In this document: piece by piece, positions 1 to 5,766 of the stretch
Position numbering within the stretch: the stretch's first letter is position 1
How the letters are laid out: each line of letters opens with the position of its first letter
The notes under the pieces: model-generated
The model's database searches: none
Told to the model about the DNA's origin: nothing
What the model saw: only the letters and a program-made list of their open reading frames with translations
Assembly (NCBI GenBank): GCA_964591105.1
Contig: CAZPZR010000051.1
Coordinates: 1 to 12,760 of the forward strand
Length of the DNA: 12,760 nucleotides
Source of the DNA: CAZPZR01 sp964591105
Lineage (GTDB): Bacteria > Bacillota > Clostridia > Lachnospirales > Lachnospiraceae
Direction of reading: 5' to 3'
Translations under genes and position numbers: made by a program

Positions 1-972
1 CATACTGCTGATATCGATTACGGCAAAATCCAGCTTTATGCCGGAAACTATGACTTCTGGTACGAATCCAGTCAGCTCCTGATCAAGCAGATGAAGGAAG
101 CCAACAAGAAAAAAGAAGAAAAAATCAAAGAATTACAGGAATTTATTTCCCGATTCAGCGCTAATGCTTCCAAGTCCAAACAGGCAACTTCAAGAAAACG
201 TGCATTGGAAAAAATTCAGCTTGATGACATTCAGCCATCCAGCCGTAAATATCCTTACATCGATTTCCGTCCAAATCGCGAGATTGGTAACGAAGTATTG
301 ACTGTCGATGGATTAAGCAAGACAATCGAAGGCGTAAAAGTTCTGGATAACATTTCCTTCACACTAAATCGCGAAGATAAAGTTGCATTTGTTGGTGGAA
401 ACGAACTTGCCAAAACTACTCTCTTCCAGATTTTGATGGGCGAAATGGAACCAGACGAAGGTACTTACAAATGGGGAATCACAACTTCACAGGCATATTT
501 CCCATTAGACAGTGGTGCTGAATTCGACAACGACTACACAATCGTAGAATGGTTGACACAGTACTCTGAAGAAAAAGACGCAACTTATGTTCGCGGATTC
601 CTCGGTCGTATGCTCTTCGGCGGTGACGATGGAGTAAAACGTGTAAGCGTTCTTTCCGGTGGAGAAAAAGTACGCTGCCTGTTGTCTAAAATGATGATTT
701 CCGGTGCAAATGTTCTCGTATTTGACGAACCAACTAACCACCTTGACATGGAATCAATCACTGCACTCAACAACGGAATGACAAAGTTCAAAGGTGTAAT
801 CCTCTTCTCATCCCGTGACCACCAGATTGTGCAGACAACTGCAAACCGTATCATGGAAATTGTTCCTGGCGGAAAACTGATTGACAAAATCACAACTTAC
901 GACGAATACCTTGAAAGTGATGAAATGGCAAGAAAACGCCAGACATACACACTTCAGGAAGAAGACAATTAA
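1..972 (+). CDS. ABC-F family ATP-binding protein, C-terminal part (5' end outside window)
   Basis: The reading frame is open from base 1, so the gene starts upstream; 323 residues are visible. The first ~30 encode the end of the inter-domain linker (YAGNYDFWYE), then a Lys/Glu-rich coiled region, then the complete second nucleotide-binding domain. Motifs seen: Walker A-like GGNELAKTT (bases 394-420), signature LSGGEK, Walker B plus D-loop VFDEPTNHLD. ABC-F proteins are soluble twin-ATPase translation factors acting at the ribosomal E site; some give antibiotic resistance, but nothing here identifies a resistance type. Oddities: the Walker A glycine before the Lys is Ala, and the usual H-switch His (SHDR) is Arg (SRDHQ, bases 811-825). 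From memory both changes recur in a YkpA/YbiT-like subgroup, so they are probably not decay. The family is secure; the exact role is unknown. Confidence 0.93.
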   Translation, partial: HTADIDYGKIQLYAGNYDFWYESSQLLIKQMKEANKKKEEKIKELQEFISRFSANASKSKQATSRKRALEKIQLDDIQPSSRKYPYIDFRPNREIGNEVLTVDGLSKTIEGVKVLDNISFTLNREDKVAFVGGNELAKTTLFQILMGEMEPDEGTYKWGITTSQAYFPLDSGAEFDNDYTIVEWLTQYSEEKDATYVRGFLGRMLFGGDDGVKRVSVLSGGEKVRCLLSKMMISGANVLVFDEPTNHLDMESITALNNGMTKFKGVILFSSRDHQIVQTTANRIMEIVPGGKLIDKITTYDEYLESDEMARKRQTYTLQEEDN

Positions 973-975
973 TAC

Positions 976-1013
976 AAAAAGGACGGTGCCAAAAACACCG
1001 TCCACTTTTTTTT
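976..1013. terminator. Bidirectional intrinsic terminator between ABC-F gene and trpS
   Basis: An 8-bp perfect GC-rich stem (GGACGGTG 981-988 with CACCGTCC 996-1003) has a 7-nt loop. It is followed by eight T on the plus strand (1006-1013) and preceded by five A (976-980), which give a T-run on the minus strand. It lies 8 nt after the ABC-F stop and 17 nt after the trpS stop, so it can serve both convergent genes. Confidence 0.9.
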
Positions 1014-1030
1014 GCATTTCTTACCGCAGC

Positions 1031-2035
1031 TTAGCGAATTCTTTCTGGGAATCCAACTTTTTTCTGCACCTTTCTCAATGTCTTGTTTGAGAAATACTGT
1101 GCTTTTTCTGCGTTATTCTTAATAATTCCATCAATATATGATTTTTCTTTTTCCAGACGAGCCACTTCATCCTGCAATGGTTTCAGCACGCTTACAACTG
1201 CTTCTCCAACTGCTGGTTTGAATACACCGTATCCCTGTCCGTCAAATTCCTTCACAACTTCATCGGCAGTCTTTCCTGTACATGCACAGTAAATGTCGAT
1301 CAAGTTCTTGATTCCAGGCTGTTCATCTCTATAAAGAATCTGTGCTTCTGAGTCTGTTACTGCTCGTTTGAACTTGCGCATGATTGTATCTGGGTCATCC
1401 ATCAGATAAATACTTGCGTTTGGATTTTCATCAGACTTAGACATCTTCTTTGTTGGTTCCTGAAGGCTCATGATCTTCGCACCAACTTTTCCGATATATG
1501 GTTCTGGTACTGTAAATACGTCTCCGTAAATATTGTTAAATCTCTGTGCAATGTCTCTTGTTAATTCCAAATGCTGCATCTGGTCGATTCCTACTGGCAC
1601 AACATCAGACTGGAACAAAAGAATATCTGCAGCCATAAGTACTGGATATGTGAAAAGACCAGCATTAATATTGTCCGCATGCTTTGATGCCTTATCTTTA
1701 AACTGTGTCATACGGTTTAATTCACCCATGTATGTAAAGCAGTTTAAAATCCAAGCAAGTTCTGCGTGTCCAGATACGTGTGACTGGTAATAAATACAGT
1801 TCTTCTCTGGATCAAGTCCTGCTGCAATATAAAGTGTAAGAAGCTTTCTCGCTCTCTTACGAAGTGTCGCAGGATCCTGTCTAACTGTAATCGAATGCAT
1901 ATCTACTACACTGTAGAAACATTCGTATTCATCGCTCAATGTAATCCAGTTTTTCAGCGCACCAAGGTAGTTCCCAAGTGTAAGGTTTCCTGTGGCCTGC
2001 ATCCCACTGAATAATACTTTTTTATCGTTTAACAT
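1031..2035 (-). CDS. trpS: Tryptophan--tRNA ligase (TrpRS)
   Basis: Cytoplasmic class I aminoacyl-tRNA synthetase that charges tRNA-Trp with tryptophan using ATP. The 334-residue product is full length for bacterial TrpRS. It has the HIGH-type motif as ATGNLTLGN (residues 14-22; Thr in place of the first His is normal in this family), a Rossmann core with DMHS and GIDQMQHLELTRD, and the KMSKS loop at 197-201. The ATG at 2035 is preceded by GGAGGA (2045-2050). The gene starts 53 bases after the interrupted histidine-phosphatase gene. I see no terminator or clear promoter between them, only a small inverted repeat (GCGAT-N4-ATCGC, 2076-2089), so trpS is probably read from the promoter near 2748-2756. 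There is no room for a T-box leader directly before it. Identity is secure. Confidence 0.97.
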   Translation of the reverse strand: MLNDKKVLFSGMQATGNLTLGNYLGALKNWITLSDEYECFYSVVDMHSITVRQDPATLRKRARKLLTLYIAAGLDPEKNCIYYQSHVSGHAELAWILNCFTYMGELNRMTQFKDKASKHADNINAGLFTYPVLMAADILLFQSDVVPVGIDQMQHLELTRDIAQRFNNIYGDVFTVPEPYIGKVGAKIMSLQEPTKKMSKSDENPNASIYLMDDPDTIMRKFKRAVTDSEAQILYRDEQPGIKNLIDIYCACTGKTADEVVKEFDGQGYGVFKPAVGEAVVSVLKPLQDEVARLEKEKSYIDGIIKNNAEKAQYFSNKTLRKVQKKVGFPERIR

Positions 2036-2088
2036 GTTATCTATTCCTCCATCTATCGTTACTCATCATTTTTTTGCGATATTTATCG

Positions 2089-2718
2089 CTACCAATCTTT
2101 TACTTCATCGTCGTAGTATACCTGATTTTCAAAAATAATTGTATATCTTCCATCTACGACTTCGACTCTCGTAACCGCACAATTCTTATGTACGCCAATT
2201 CCCCAATACTTTGCCAGCGGTTCTCCCTTAATCGTGTTCATCATTCCTGCAAGTGCAGCTCCATGAGTAGAAACTAAAATCTTGCTGTCCTTGTAGCATT
2301 CTTCCACAGAAAGCCAGTGAAGAAACTCTCCCACTCGTGCTTTTACATCCACAAATCTTTCGCCAGTTCCTATCGGTTCGTAATGTTCCGGATCATCAAA
2401 AAATGCCTGAAAGCTGTCTGGCATCTCCCATCCATCCTTCGAACAACATTTACCTTCCAACTCGCCAAATCCCATCTCAATGATTCGCGGTTCTTCAATA
2501 ATTGGAATGTTGCGGCCTTCCAACACAATCTCAGCGGTCTTTTTCGCACGAGAAAGCGGGCTTGTAAAACATACATCAAATGGCACGTCTGAAAGTCCAT
2601 CTACAGTTTTTTCCGCTAACGTTCAGCCAAATTCATTCAGCGGAACATCCGTCTGGCCTTGTAAGCGTCTTGTTTTATTCCAATCGGTCTCGCCATGTCT
2701 GATAAAATAAAGCTCCAT
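2089..2718 (-). pseudogene. Histidine phosphatase (phosphoglycerate-mutase-like) gene interrupted by in-frame TGA
   Basis: From ATG at 2718, with AGGAGG at 2725-2730, the frame encodes a normal histidine-phosphatase N terminus: MELYFIRHGETDWN, containing the RHG phospho-acceptor motif. It meets TGA at codon 32 (2623-2625) and then continues in the same frame for 177 codons to TAG at 2089. The downstream part holds family motifs: FTSPLSRAKKTAEIVL, an acidic EMGFGELEG segment, and the second catalytic His in VSTHGAALAG. Total length (209 codons) matches intact members, so no bases are missing; a CGA (Arg) to TGA change is the simplest explanation. The family removes phosphate from small metabolites or sugar phosphates; the substrate is unknown. 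A restart at GTG (2586) would lack RHG and so be inactive. Alternatives are a base-call error or readthrough. Confidence 0.85.
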
Positions 2719-2747
2719 TCCGTGCCTCCTTAAAAATATACCGTAAT

Positions 2748-2756
2748 AGTATAGCA
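2748..2756 (-). promoter_or_regulatory. Extended -10 promoter for the phosphatase/trpS transcript
   Basis: On the minus strand TGCTATACT supplies a TGn extension and a TATACT -10 box, 18 nt upstream of the AGGAGG ribosome binding site. The -35 region is weak (ATGAAA near 2771-2776). It diverges from the luxS promoter about 40 bp away. Confidence 0.55.
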
Positions 2757-2793
2757 CATTTCTTTTGCTTTTTCATTCTTTTTTGAAAATATC

Positions 2794-2823
2794 TCTACAA
2801 ACACATAGGAAAAATGGTATAAT
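2794..2823 (+). promoter_or_regulatory. Promoter of luxS (consensus -10, extended)
   Basis: A perfect TATAAT (2818-2823) carries an upstream TG extension (TGG, 2815-2817). A weak -35, TCTACA (2794-2799), is spaced 18 nt. It lies 35 nt before the luxS ATG, which implies a short leader of about 28 nt. Confidence 0.65.
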
Positions 2824-2857
2824 GTTGGACAAAGGACAAAGAAAGGAATCGACAATT

Positions 2858-3337
2858 ATGGAAAAAATTACAAGTTTCACCATAGACCACATTAAGCTTC
2901 AGCCAGGCGTGTATGTATCACGTATTGACTATGTTGAAGGTCATCCAATCACAACCTTCGACCTCCGCATGACAAGCCCGAACGAAGAGCCAGTCATGAA
3001 TACTGCTGAGATGCACACAGTTGAACATCTCGCTGCTACATTTTTAAGAAATCACCCAACATTTAAGGACAAAACTATTTACTTTGGACCTATGGGCTGC
3101 CGTACTGGCTTCTATCTCCTCCTCGCAGGAGAATACAGTTCCAAGGATATCGTTCCTTTGATGCAGGAAATGTTCGAATTCATCGCTAAGTTTGATGATG
3201 AAGTACCAGGAGCCTCTGCAAAAGATTGCGGAAACTACCTGGATATGAATCTTCCAATGGCACGCTACATTGCGGCAAAATATTTGCGCGACGTGTTAGC
3301 TGATCCAAAAGAAGAACAATTGGTATATCCAAGCTAA
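2858..3337 (+). CDS. luxS: S-ribosylhomocysteine lyase (LuxS)
   Basis: Cleaves S-ribosylhomocysteine to homocysteine and DPD, the precursor of autoinducer-2, in the activated methyl cycle. The 159-residue product is standard length. Metal ligands are visible as HTVEH (His53, His57) and DCGNY (Cys124), with the catalytic base Glu56 and the catalytic Cys81 in GCRTGFY. The frame is open upstream to 2765, but the family N terminus and the AAAGGA site at 2842-2847 place the start at ATG 2858, downstream of the -10 box. No SAM-riboswitch-sized leader exists between promoter and start. The next gene begins 55 nt downstream with no obvious terminator between, so both may share a transcript. Identity is secure; whether AI-2 acts as a signal here cannot be told. 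Confidence 0.98.
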   Translation: MEKITSFTIDHIKLQPGVYVSRIDYVEGHPITTFDLRMTSPNEEPVMNTAEMHTVEHLAATFLRNHPTFKDKTIYFGPMGCRTGFYLLLAGEYSSKDIVPLMQEMFEFIAKFDDEVPGASAKDCGNYLDMNLPMARYIAAKYLRDVLADPKEEQLVYPS

Positions 3338-3392
3338 CATTTGGTAAATACTAACATACAGAATAATTAATGAACGAAAGGGGTTTATAACG

Positions 3393-4214
3393 ATGCCATC
3401 AGCATATACACATTATCGATTTGGAAAAGAAGTTTTAAGCTGCCTTCCCAAACATTTCCGTAGACCGATTGAAGAATACCGGGAGTTGTTCGACATTGGT
3501 CTCCACGGACCAGATATTCTATTTTATTACAAACCATTGTCTAAGAACACTGTTAATCAGCTTGGGCACGACATGCATCACCAGCCAGCCAGTACATTTT
3601 TTCAAACTGCTGCTGATATTTGGCGCTCATCCAAACGCAAAGAAGCTTTACAGGCATACCTTTACGGATTCATTTGCCACTTTGCTTTAGACAGCATTTG
3701 TCACCCGTATGTTGAAAAAATGGTTGCTGGCGGGGAGTTTAGCCATACCGAATTAGAAACCGAATTGGATCGTTTCTTCCTATTAAAAGACGAGTTAGAT
3801 CCGATGACCTATCTGCCAATCCAGCACATTCATCCAACCTTGGAAACTTGCGATGTGATTGCAGAGTGTTATTCATCCATTTCCGAAAAAGAAGTACGTT
3901 CAGCCCTTCGTGGCATGATCTGGAGTTTCAAATTACTGAATGCGCAGACCAATTTCAAACGTAAGCTCATTCTTCTCGTAATGAAATTAACTGGAAACGC
4001 TAAATTCATGTCCGGGCTTGTTATGAAACCAGAAGCTAATGAACAGTGCCAGGCCTATTGCCCACTGCTTTATAGCAAGTATCTTGAAGCTGTAACAACC
4101 GCTGCTTCTCTTATTCAACAATATGGAAATGTTCTAGAACACAACACAGAGCTTTCTACACGTTTCAATCAGACCTTTGATGCCGGAGAACATTGGGAAG
4201 AACTTTATATTTAA
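3393..4214 (+). CDS. Zinc-dependent phospholipase C family protein
   Basis: A 273-residue protein with the layout of the Zn_dep_PLPC family. The N-terminal half has a His/Asp-rich set suited to bind several zinc ions: THYRFG (His7), GLHGPD (His38, Asp41), GHDMHHQP (His59, Asp60, His62, His63) and CHFALDSICHPYV (His96, Asp100, His104). No signal peptide is seen, unlike secreted clostridial alpha-toxin, and there is no C-terminal membrane-binding C2-like domain, so this is probably an intracellular hydrolase of unknown substrate. The C-terminal half is helical with few family landmarks. The start ATG has AAAGGGG (3377-3383) 9 nt upstream. It follows luxS by 55 nt and probably reads from the luxS promoter. 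Family assignment is good; calling it a toxin is not justified. Confidence 0.87.
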   Translation: MPSAYTHYRFGKEVLSCLPKHFRRPIEEYRELFDIGLHGPDILFYYKPLSKNTVNQLGHDMHHQPASTFFQTAADIWRSSKRKEALQAYLYGFICHFALDSICHPYVEKMVAGGEFSHTELETELDRFFLLKDELDPMTYLPIQHIHPTLETCDVIAECYSSISEKEVRSALRGMIWSFKLLNAQTNFKRKLILLVMKLTGNAKFMSGLVMKPEANEQCQAYCPLLYSKYLEAVTTAASLIQQYGNVLEHNTELSTRFNQTFDAGEHWEELYI

Positions 4215-4225
4215 ATGATTACATG

Positions 4226-4262
4226 AAAAAAAAGTCAGATTCGAACTCGAATCTGACTTTTC
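4226..4262. terminator. Bidirectional terminator between the phospholipase-family gene and rplT
   Basis: A near-perfect palindrome pairs AGTCAGATTCGA (4233-4244) with TCGAATCTGACT (4247-4258). Eight A lie on the left flank (a T-run for the minus-strand rplT transcript) and a short T-rich stretch on the right. The two genes converge on it, 11 and 16 nt from their stops. Confidence 0.9.
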
Positions 4263-4278
4263 TTATACACACTTTTAA

Positions 4279-4635
4279 TTAAGCAAGTTTGCTTTTAGCA
4301 ACTTCTGCAAGTGCTGTAAATCCAGCTGCATCGTTTACTGCTAATTCTGCTAACATTTTTCTGTTGATATCAACGTTAGCAAGTTTTAATCCGTGCATCA
4401 TCTTGCTGTAAGATAATCCGTTCATTCTAGCTGCAGCGTTGATACGTGCAATCCATAACTGACGCATCTGACGTTTGCGCTGTTTTCTACCTGCGTAAGC
4501 AGATGTAAGAGCTCTCATAACAGACTGTTTTGCAACTCTGTACTGTTTAGAACGTGCTCCTCTGTATCCTTTTGCTAACTTTAAAGTTCTATTGTGTCTT
4601 TTTTTAGCGTTTAATCCACCTTTAATTCTTGCCAT
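4279..4635 (-). CDS. rplT: 50S ribosomal protein L20
   Basis: A 118-residue, highly basic protein matching L20 along its length: MARIKGGLNAKKRHNRTLKL at the N terminus, then KGYRGARSKQYR, LWIARINAAARMNGLSYS and a C-terminal globular domain ending in AKSKLA. L20 binds 23S rRNA early in large-subunit assembly. In Bacillus it also represses its own operon by binding the infC leader. It is the last gene of infC-rpmI-rplT, 30 nt after rpmI with its own AAGGAGGA site, and is followed at once by a strong terminator. Secure call. Confidence 0.99.
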   Translation of the reverse strand: MARIKGGLNAKKRHNRTLKLAKGYRGARSKQYRVAKQSVMRALTSAYAGRKQRKRQMRQLWIARINAAARMNGLSYSKMMHGLKLANVDINRKMLAELAVNDAAGFTALAEVAKSKLA

Positions 4636-4665
4636 GTCTATTCCTCCTTCAATACTTTACCTATC

Positions 4666-4863
4666 TTAGAGATATGGTAATACTTTCTTCATGTTCTTTA
4701 CATTTGTTGCATCAGTAATGATAGATTTTCTAAGATTTCTTTTTCTCTTTGTAGATTTCTTAGTTAAGATATGGCTCTTGTAAGCTTTATTTCTTTTTAA
4801 CTGTCCTGTACCTGTTGTTTTGAAGCGCTTTGCAGCTGCTCTATTTGTTTTTACTTTTGGCAT
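4666..4863 (-). CDS. rpmI: 50S ribosomal protein L35
   Basis: A 65-residue, Lys/Arg-rich protein with the L35 signature: MPKVKTNRAAAKRFKTTGTG near the start, LTKKSTKRKRNLRK in the middle and KKVLPYL at the end. It is a structural protein of the large ribosomal subunit. It lies between infC (35 nt upstream) and rplT (30 nt downstream), the canonical bacterial order, with AAGGAGGA before its ATG. Secure call. Confidence 0.99.
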   Translation of the reverse strand: MPKVKTNRAAAKRFKTTGTGQLKRNKAYKSHILTKKSTKRKRNLRKSIITDATNVKNMKKVLPYL

Positions 4864-4898
4864 GATAAATTCCTCCTTGAAATGTGTAAATATTGTTT

Positions 4899-5405
4899 TT
4901 AACGTTTTTCAGTTAAAACCATGCTCATACTTCTGCCTTCCAGCTTAGGTGCCTTTTCAACATTCGCTACATCTGCAAGCAACTGTGCAAAATCATCTAA
5001 GATGTGTTTGCTCTGCTGCATATGAGCCATCTCACGACCTCTGAAACGCAGTGTGACTTTTACTTTGTTTCCCTTGGAAATAAACTTCTTTGCGTTATTC
5101 ACCTTTGTATTAAGGTCGTTCGCATCGATGTTTGGCGAAAGTCTCACTTCCTTAACTTCAACGGTTTTCTGCTTTTTCTTTGCTTCTTTTTCTTTTCTTG
5201 CAAGCTCGTATCTGTACTTACCATAATCGATAATCTTACATACCGGTGGCTGAGCCTTTGGAGCAATCTTTACTAAATCGAGTTCTGCTTCCTGAGCAAG
5301 CTTCATTGCTTCTCTTGCTGACATAACTCCAAGCTGTTCTCCATCTTCTCCAATAACTCGTACTTCTTTGTCTCTGATCTGCCCGTTAATCATTAATTCG
5401 CTAAT
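4899..5405 (-). CDS. infC: Translation initiation factor IF-3, likely ATT start
   Basis: IF-3 binds the 30S subunit, prevents premature 50S joining and checks start codon and initiator tRNA. The N domain carries INGQIRDKEVRVIGEDGEQL; a Lys-rich linker helix (ARKEKEAKKKQK) leads to the C domain with VKEVRLSPNID, KVTLRFRGREMAH and GRSMSMVLTEKR. An ATG lies at 5393, but the only good Shine-Dalgarno (GGGGGTG, 5413-5419) is 19 nt away from it. The in-frame ATT at 5405 is 7 nt from the site and gives four more residues (M-S-E-L), 168 in all. Non-AUG starts (AUU/AUC) are a known property of infC, used for autoregulation because IF-3 rejects them. It heads the rpmI-rplT operon, behind a leader with a probable attenuator. 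The gene is certain; the ATT start is likely. Confidence 0.95.
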   Translation of the reverse strand: MSELMINGQIRDKEVRVIGEDGEQLGVMSAREAMKLAQEAELDLVKIAPKAQPPVCKIIDYGKYRYELARKEKEAKKKQKTVEVKEVRLSPNIDANDLNTKVNNAKKFISKGNKVKVTLRFRGREMAHMQQSKHILDDFAQLLADVANVEKAPKLEGRSMSMVLTEKR

Positions 5406-5412
5406 AGTCGTG

Positions 5413-5419
5413 CACCCCC
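5413..5419 (-). promoter_or_regulatory. infC ribosome binding site that selects the ATT start
   Basis: GGGGGTG on the minus strand can pair with anti-SD CACCTCC using one G-U pair. It sits 7 nt before ATT (5403-5405) and 19 nt before the nearest ATG (5391-5393). This spacing is the reason for preferring the ATT start. Confidence 0.7.
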
Positions 5420-5432
5420 ATCATAAATCTTT

Positions 5433-5469
5433 AAATAAAAATAAGTGAATAGCTTGAGACTATCCACTT
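5433..5469 (-). terminator. Conditional terminator inside the infC leader
   Basis: A 10-bp stem with a U-rich tail lies 28 nt before the infC start. Its 5' arm is also complementary to an upstream leader segment at 5552-5559. Lying before an essential operon, it must be read through under some condition. Confidence 0.65.
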
Positions 5470-5591
5470 GCATATCAACATAATAAGACTTATAATTAAA
5501 TCCTGTTACTTCAATATCAAACCATTAGTCACCCAATTGTGCTACGGTGAGAGTGGATACTCTACTTTCTTGTTTGCCTTACGACTTAGTT

Positions 5592-5620
5592 ACTATAACA
5601 CAGCTTTCTTATAGTGTCAA
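5592..5620 (-). promoter_or_regulatory. SigA-type promoter of infC-rpmI-rplT
   Basis: The minus strand has a perfect -35 TTGACA (5615-5620), a 17-nt spacer and a -10 TATAGT (5592-5597). Transcription would start at about 5585-5586. This is the strongest housekeeping promoter I see in the window, fitting a ribosomal protein operon. Confidence 0.88.
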
Positions 5621-5686
5621 CATATTTTTTCATTTTTATTTTTTCTGTTCTTGTTTTGTCTATCTTTTATCAATTGGCAAATTCAC

Positions 5687-5715
5687 TTGAAAAAAACGCA
5701 CTTTCGTGCGATAAT
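5687..5715 (+). promoter_or_regulatory. Promoter of the NSS transporter gene, with inverted repeat in spacer
   Basis: TTGAAA (5687-5692) and GATAAT (5710-5715) are separated by exactly 17 nt. The spacer holds an inverted repeat, CGCAC-TTTC-GTGCG (5697-5710), that ends on the first base of the -10 box, a position where a bound repressor would block polymerase. The ribosome binding site AGGAGG lies at 5755-5760. Confidence 0.72.
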
Positions 5716-5766
5716 AAGACAATCTGATGTAGAAATGAATCAGAACATATTTTGAGGAGGTTTTTT

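Larger units (their letters stand above)
5406..5586 (-). ncRNA. infC-rpmI-rplT leader RNA, probable L20-type attenuator
   Basis: About 180 nt of leader separate the promoter from infC. Near its 3' end is a terminator-like hairpin: AAGTGGATAG (5460-5469) pairs with CTATTCACTT (5443-5452) with one G-U pair and a 7-nt loop, followed by ATTTTTATTT (5433-5442). Near its 5' end AGAGT-ATCC-ACTCT forms a small hairpin, and TATCCACT there (5552-5559) is exactly complementary to AGTGGATA in the terminator's 5' arm. The two pairings exclude each other, as expected of an attenuator. Bacillus subtilis is known to control this operon by L20 binding its leader (Rfam L20_leader). Which ligand acts here is inferred from gene content, not seen. 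Confidence 0.65.

Noticed and set aside
2036..2088. T-box riboswitch before trpS.
   Set aside because: Only 53 bases lie between trpS and the upstream gene, far too short for a T-box, and no T-box sequence is seen.
2089..2586. A shorter 165-residue phosphatase starting at GTG 2586.
   Set aside because: It would lack the catalytic RHG, has no good ribosome binding site, and the frame clearly continues upstream to a proper start at 2718.
2623..2625. TGA as a selenocysteine codon in the histidine phosphatase.
   Set aside because: The position is not catalytic in this family, there is no Cys expected there, and no convincing SECIS-like hairpin follows within the next ~40 nt. A CGA to TGA change is simpler.
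2765..2857. A 31-residue N-terminal extension of LuxS.
   Set aside because: It lies over the TATAAT promoter and is not part of the LuxS family.
3393..4214. Secreted alpha-toxin-like phospholipase C.
   Set aside because: No signal peptide and no C-terminal membrane-binding domain are present; only the family core is shared.
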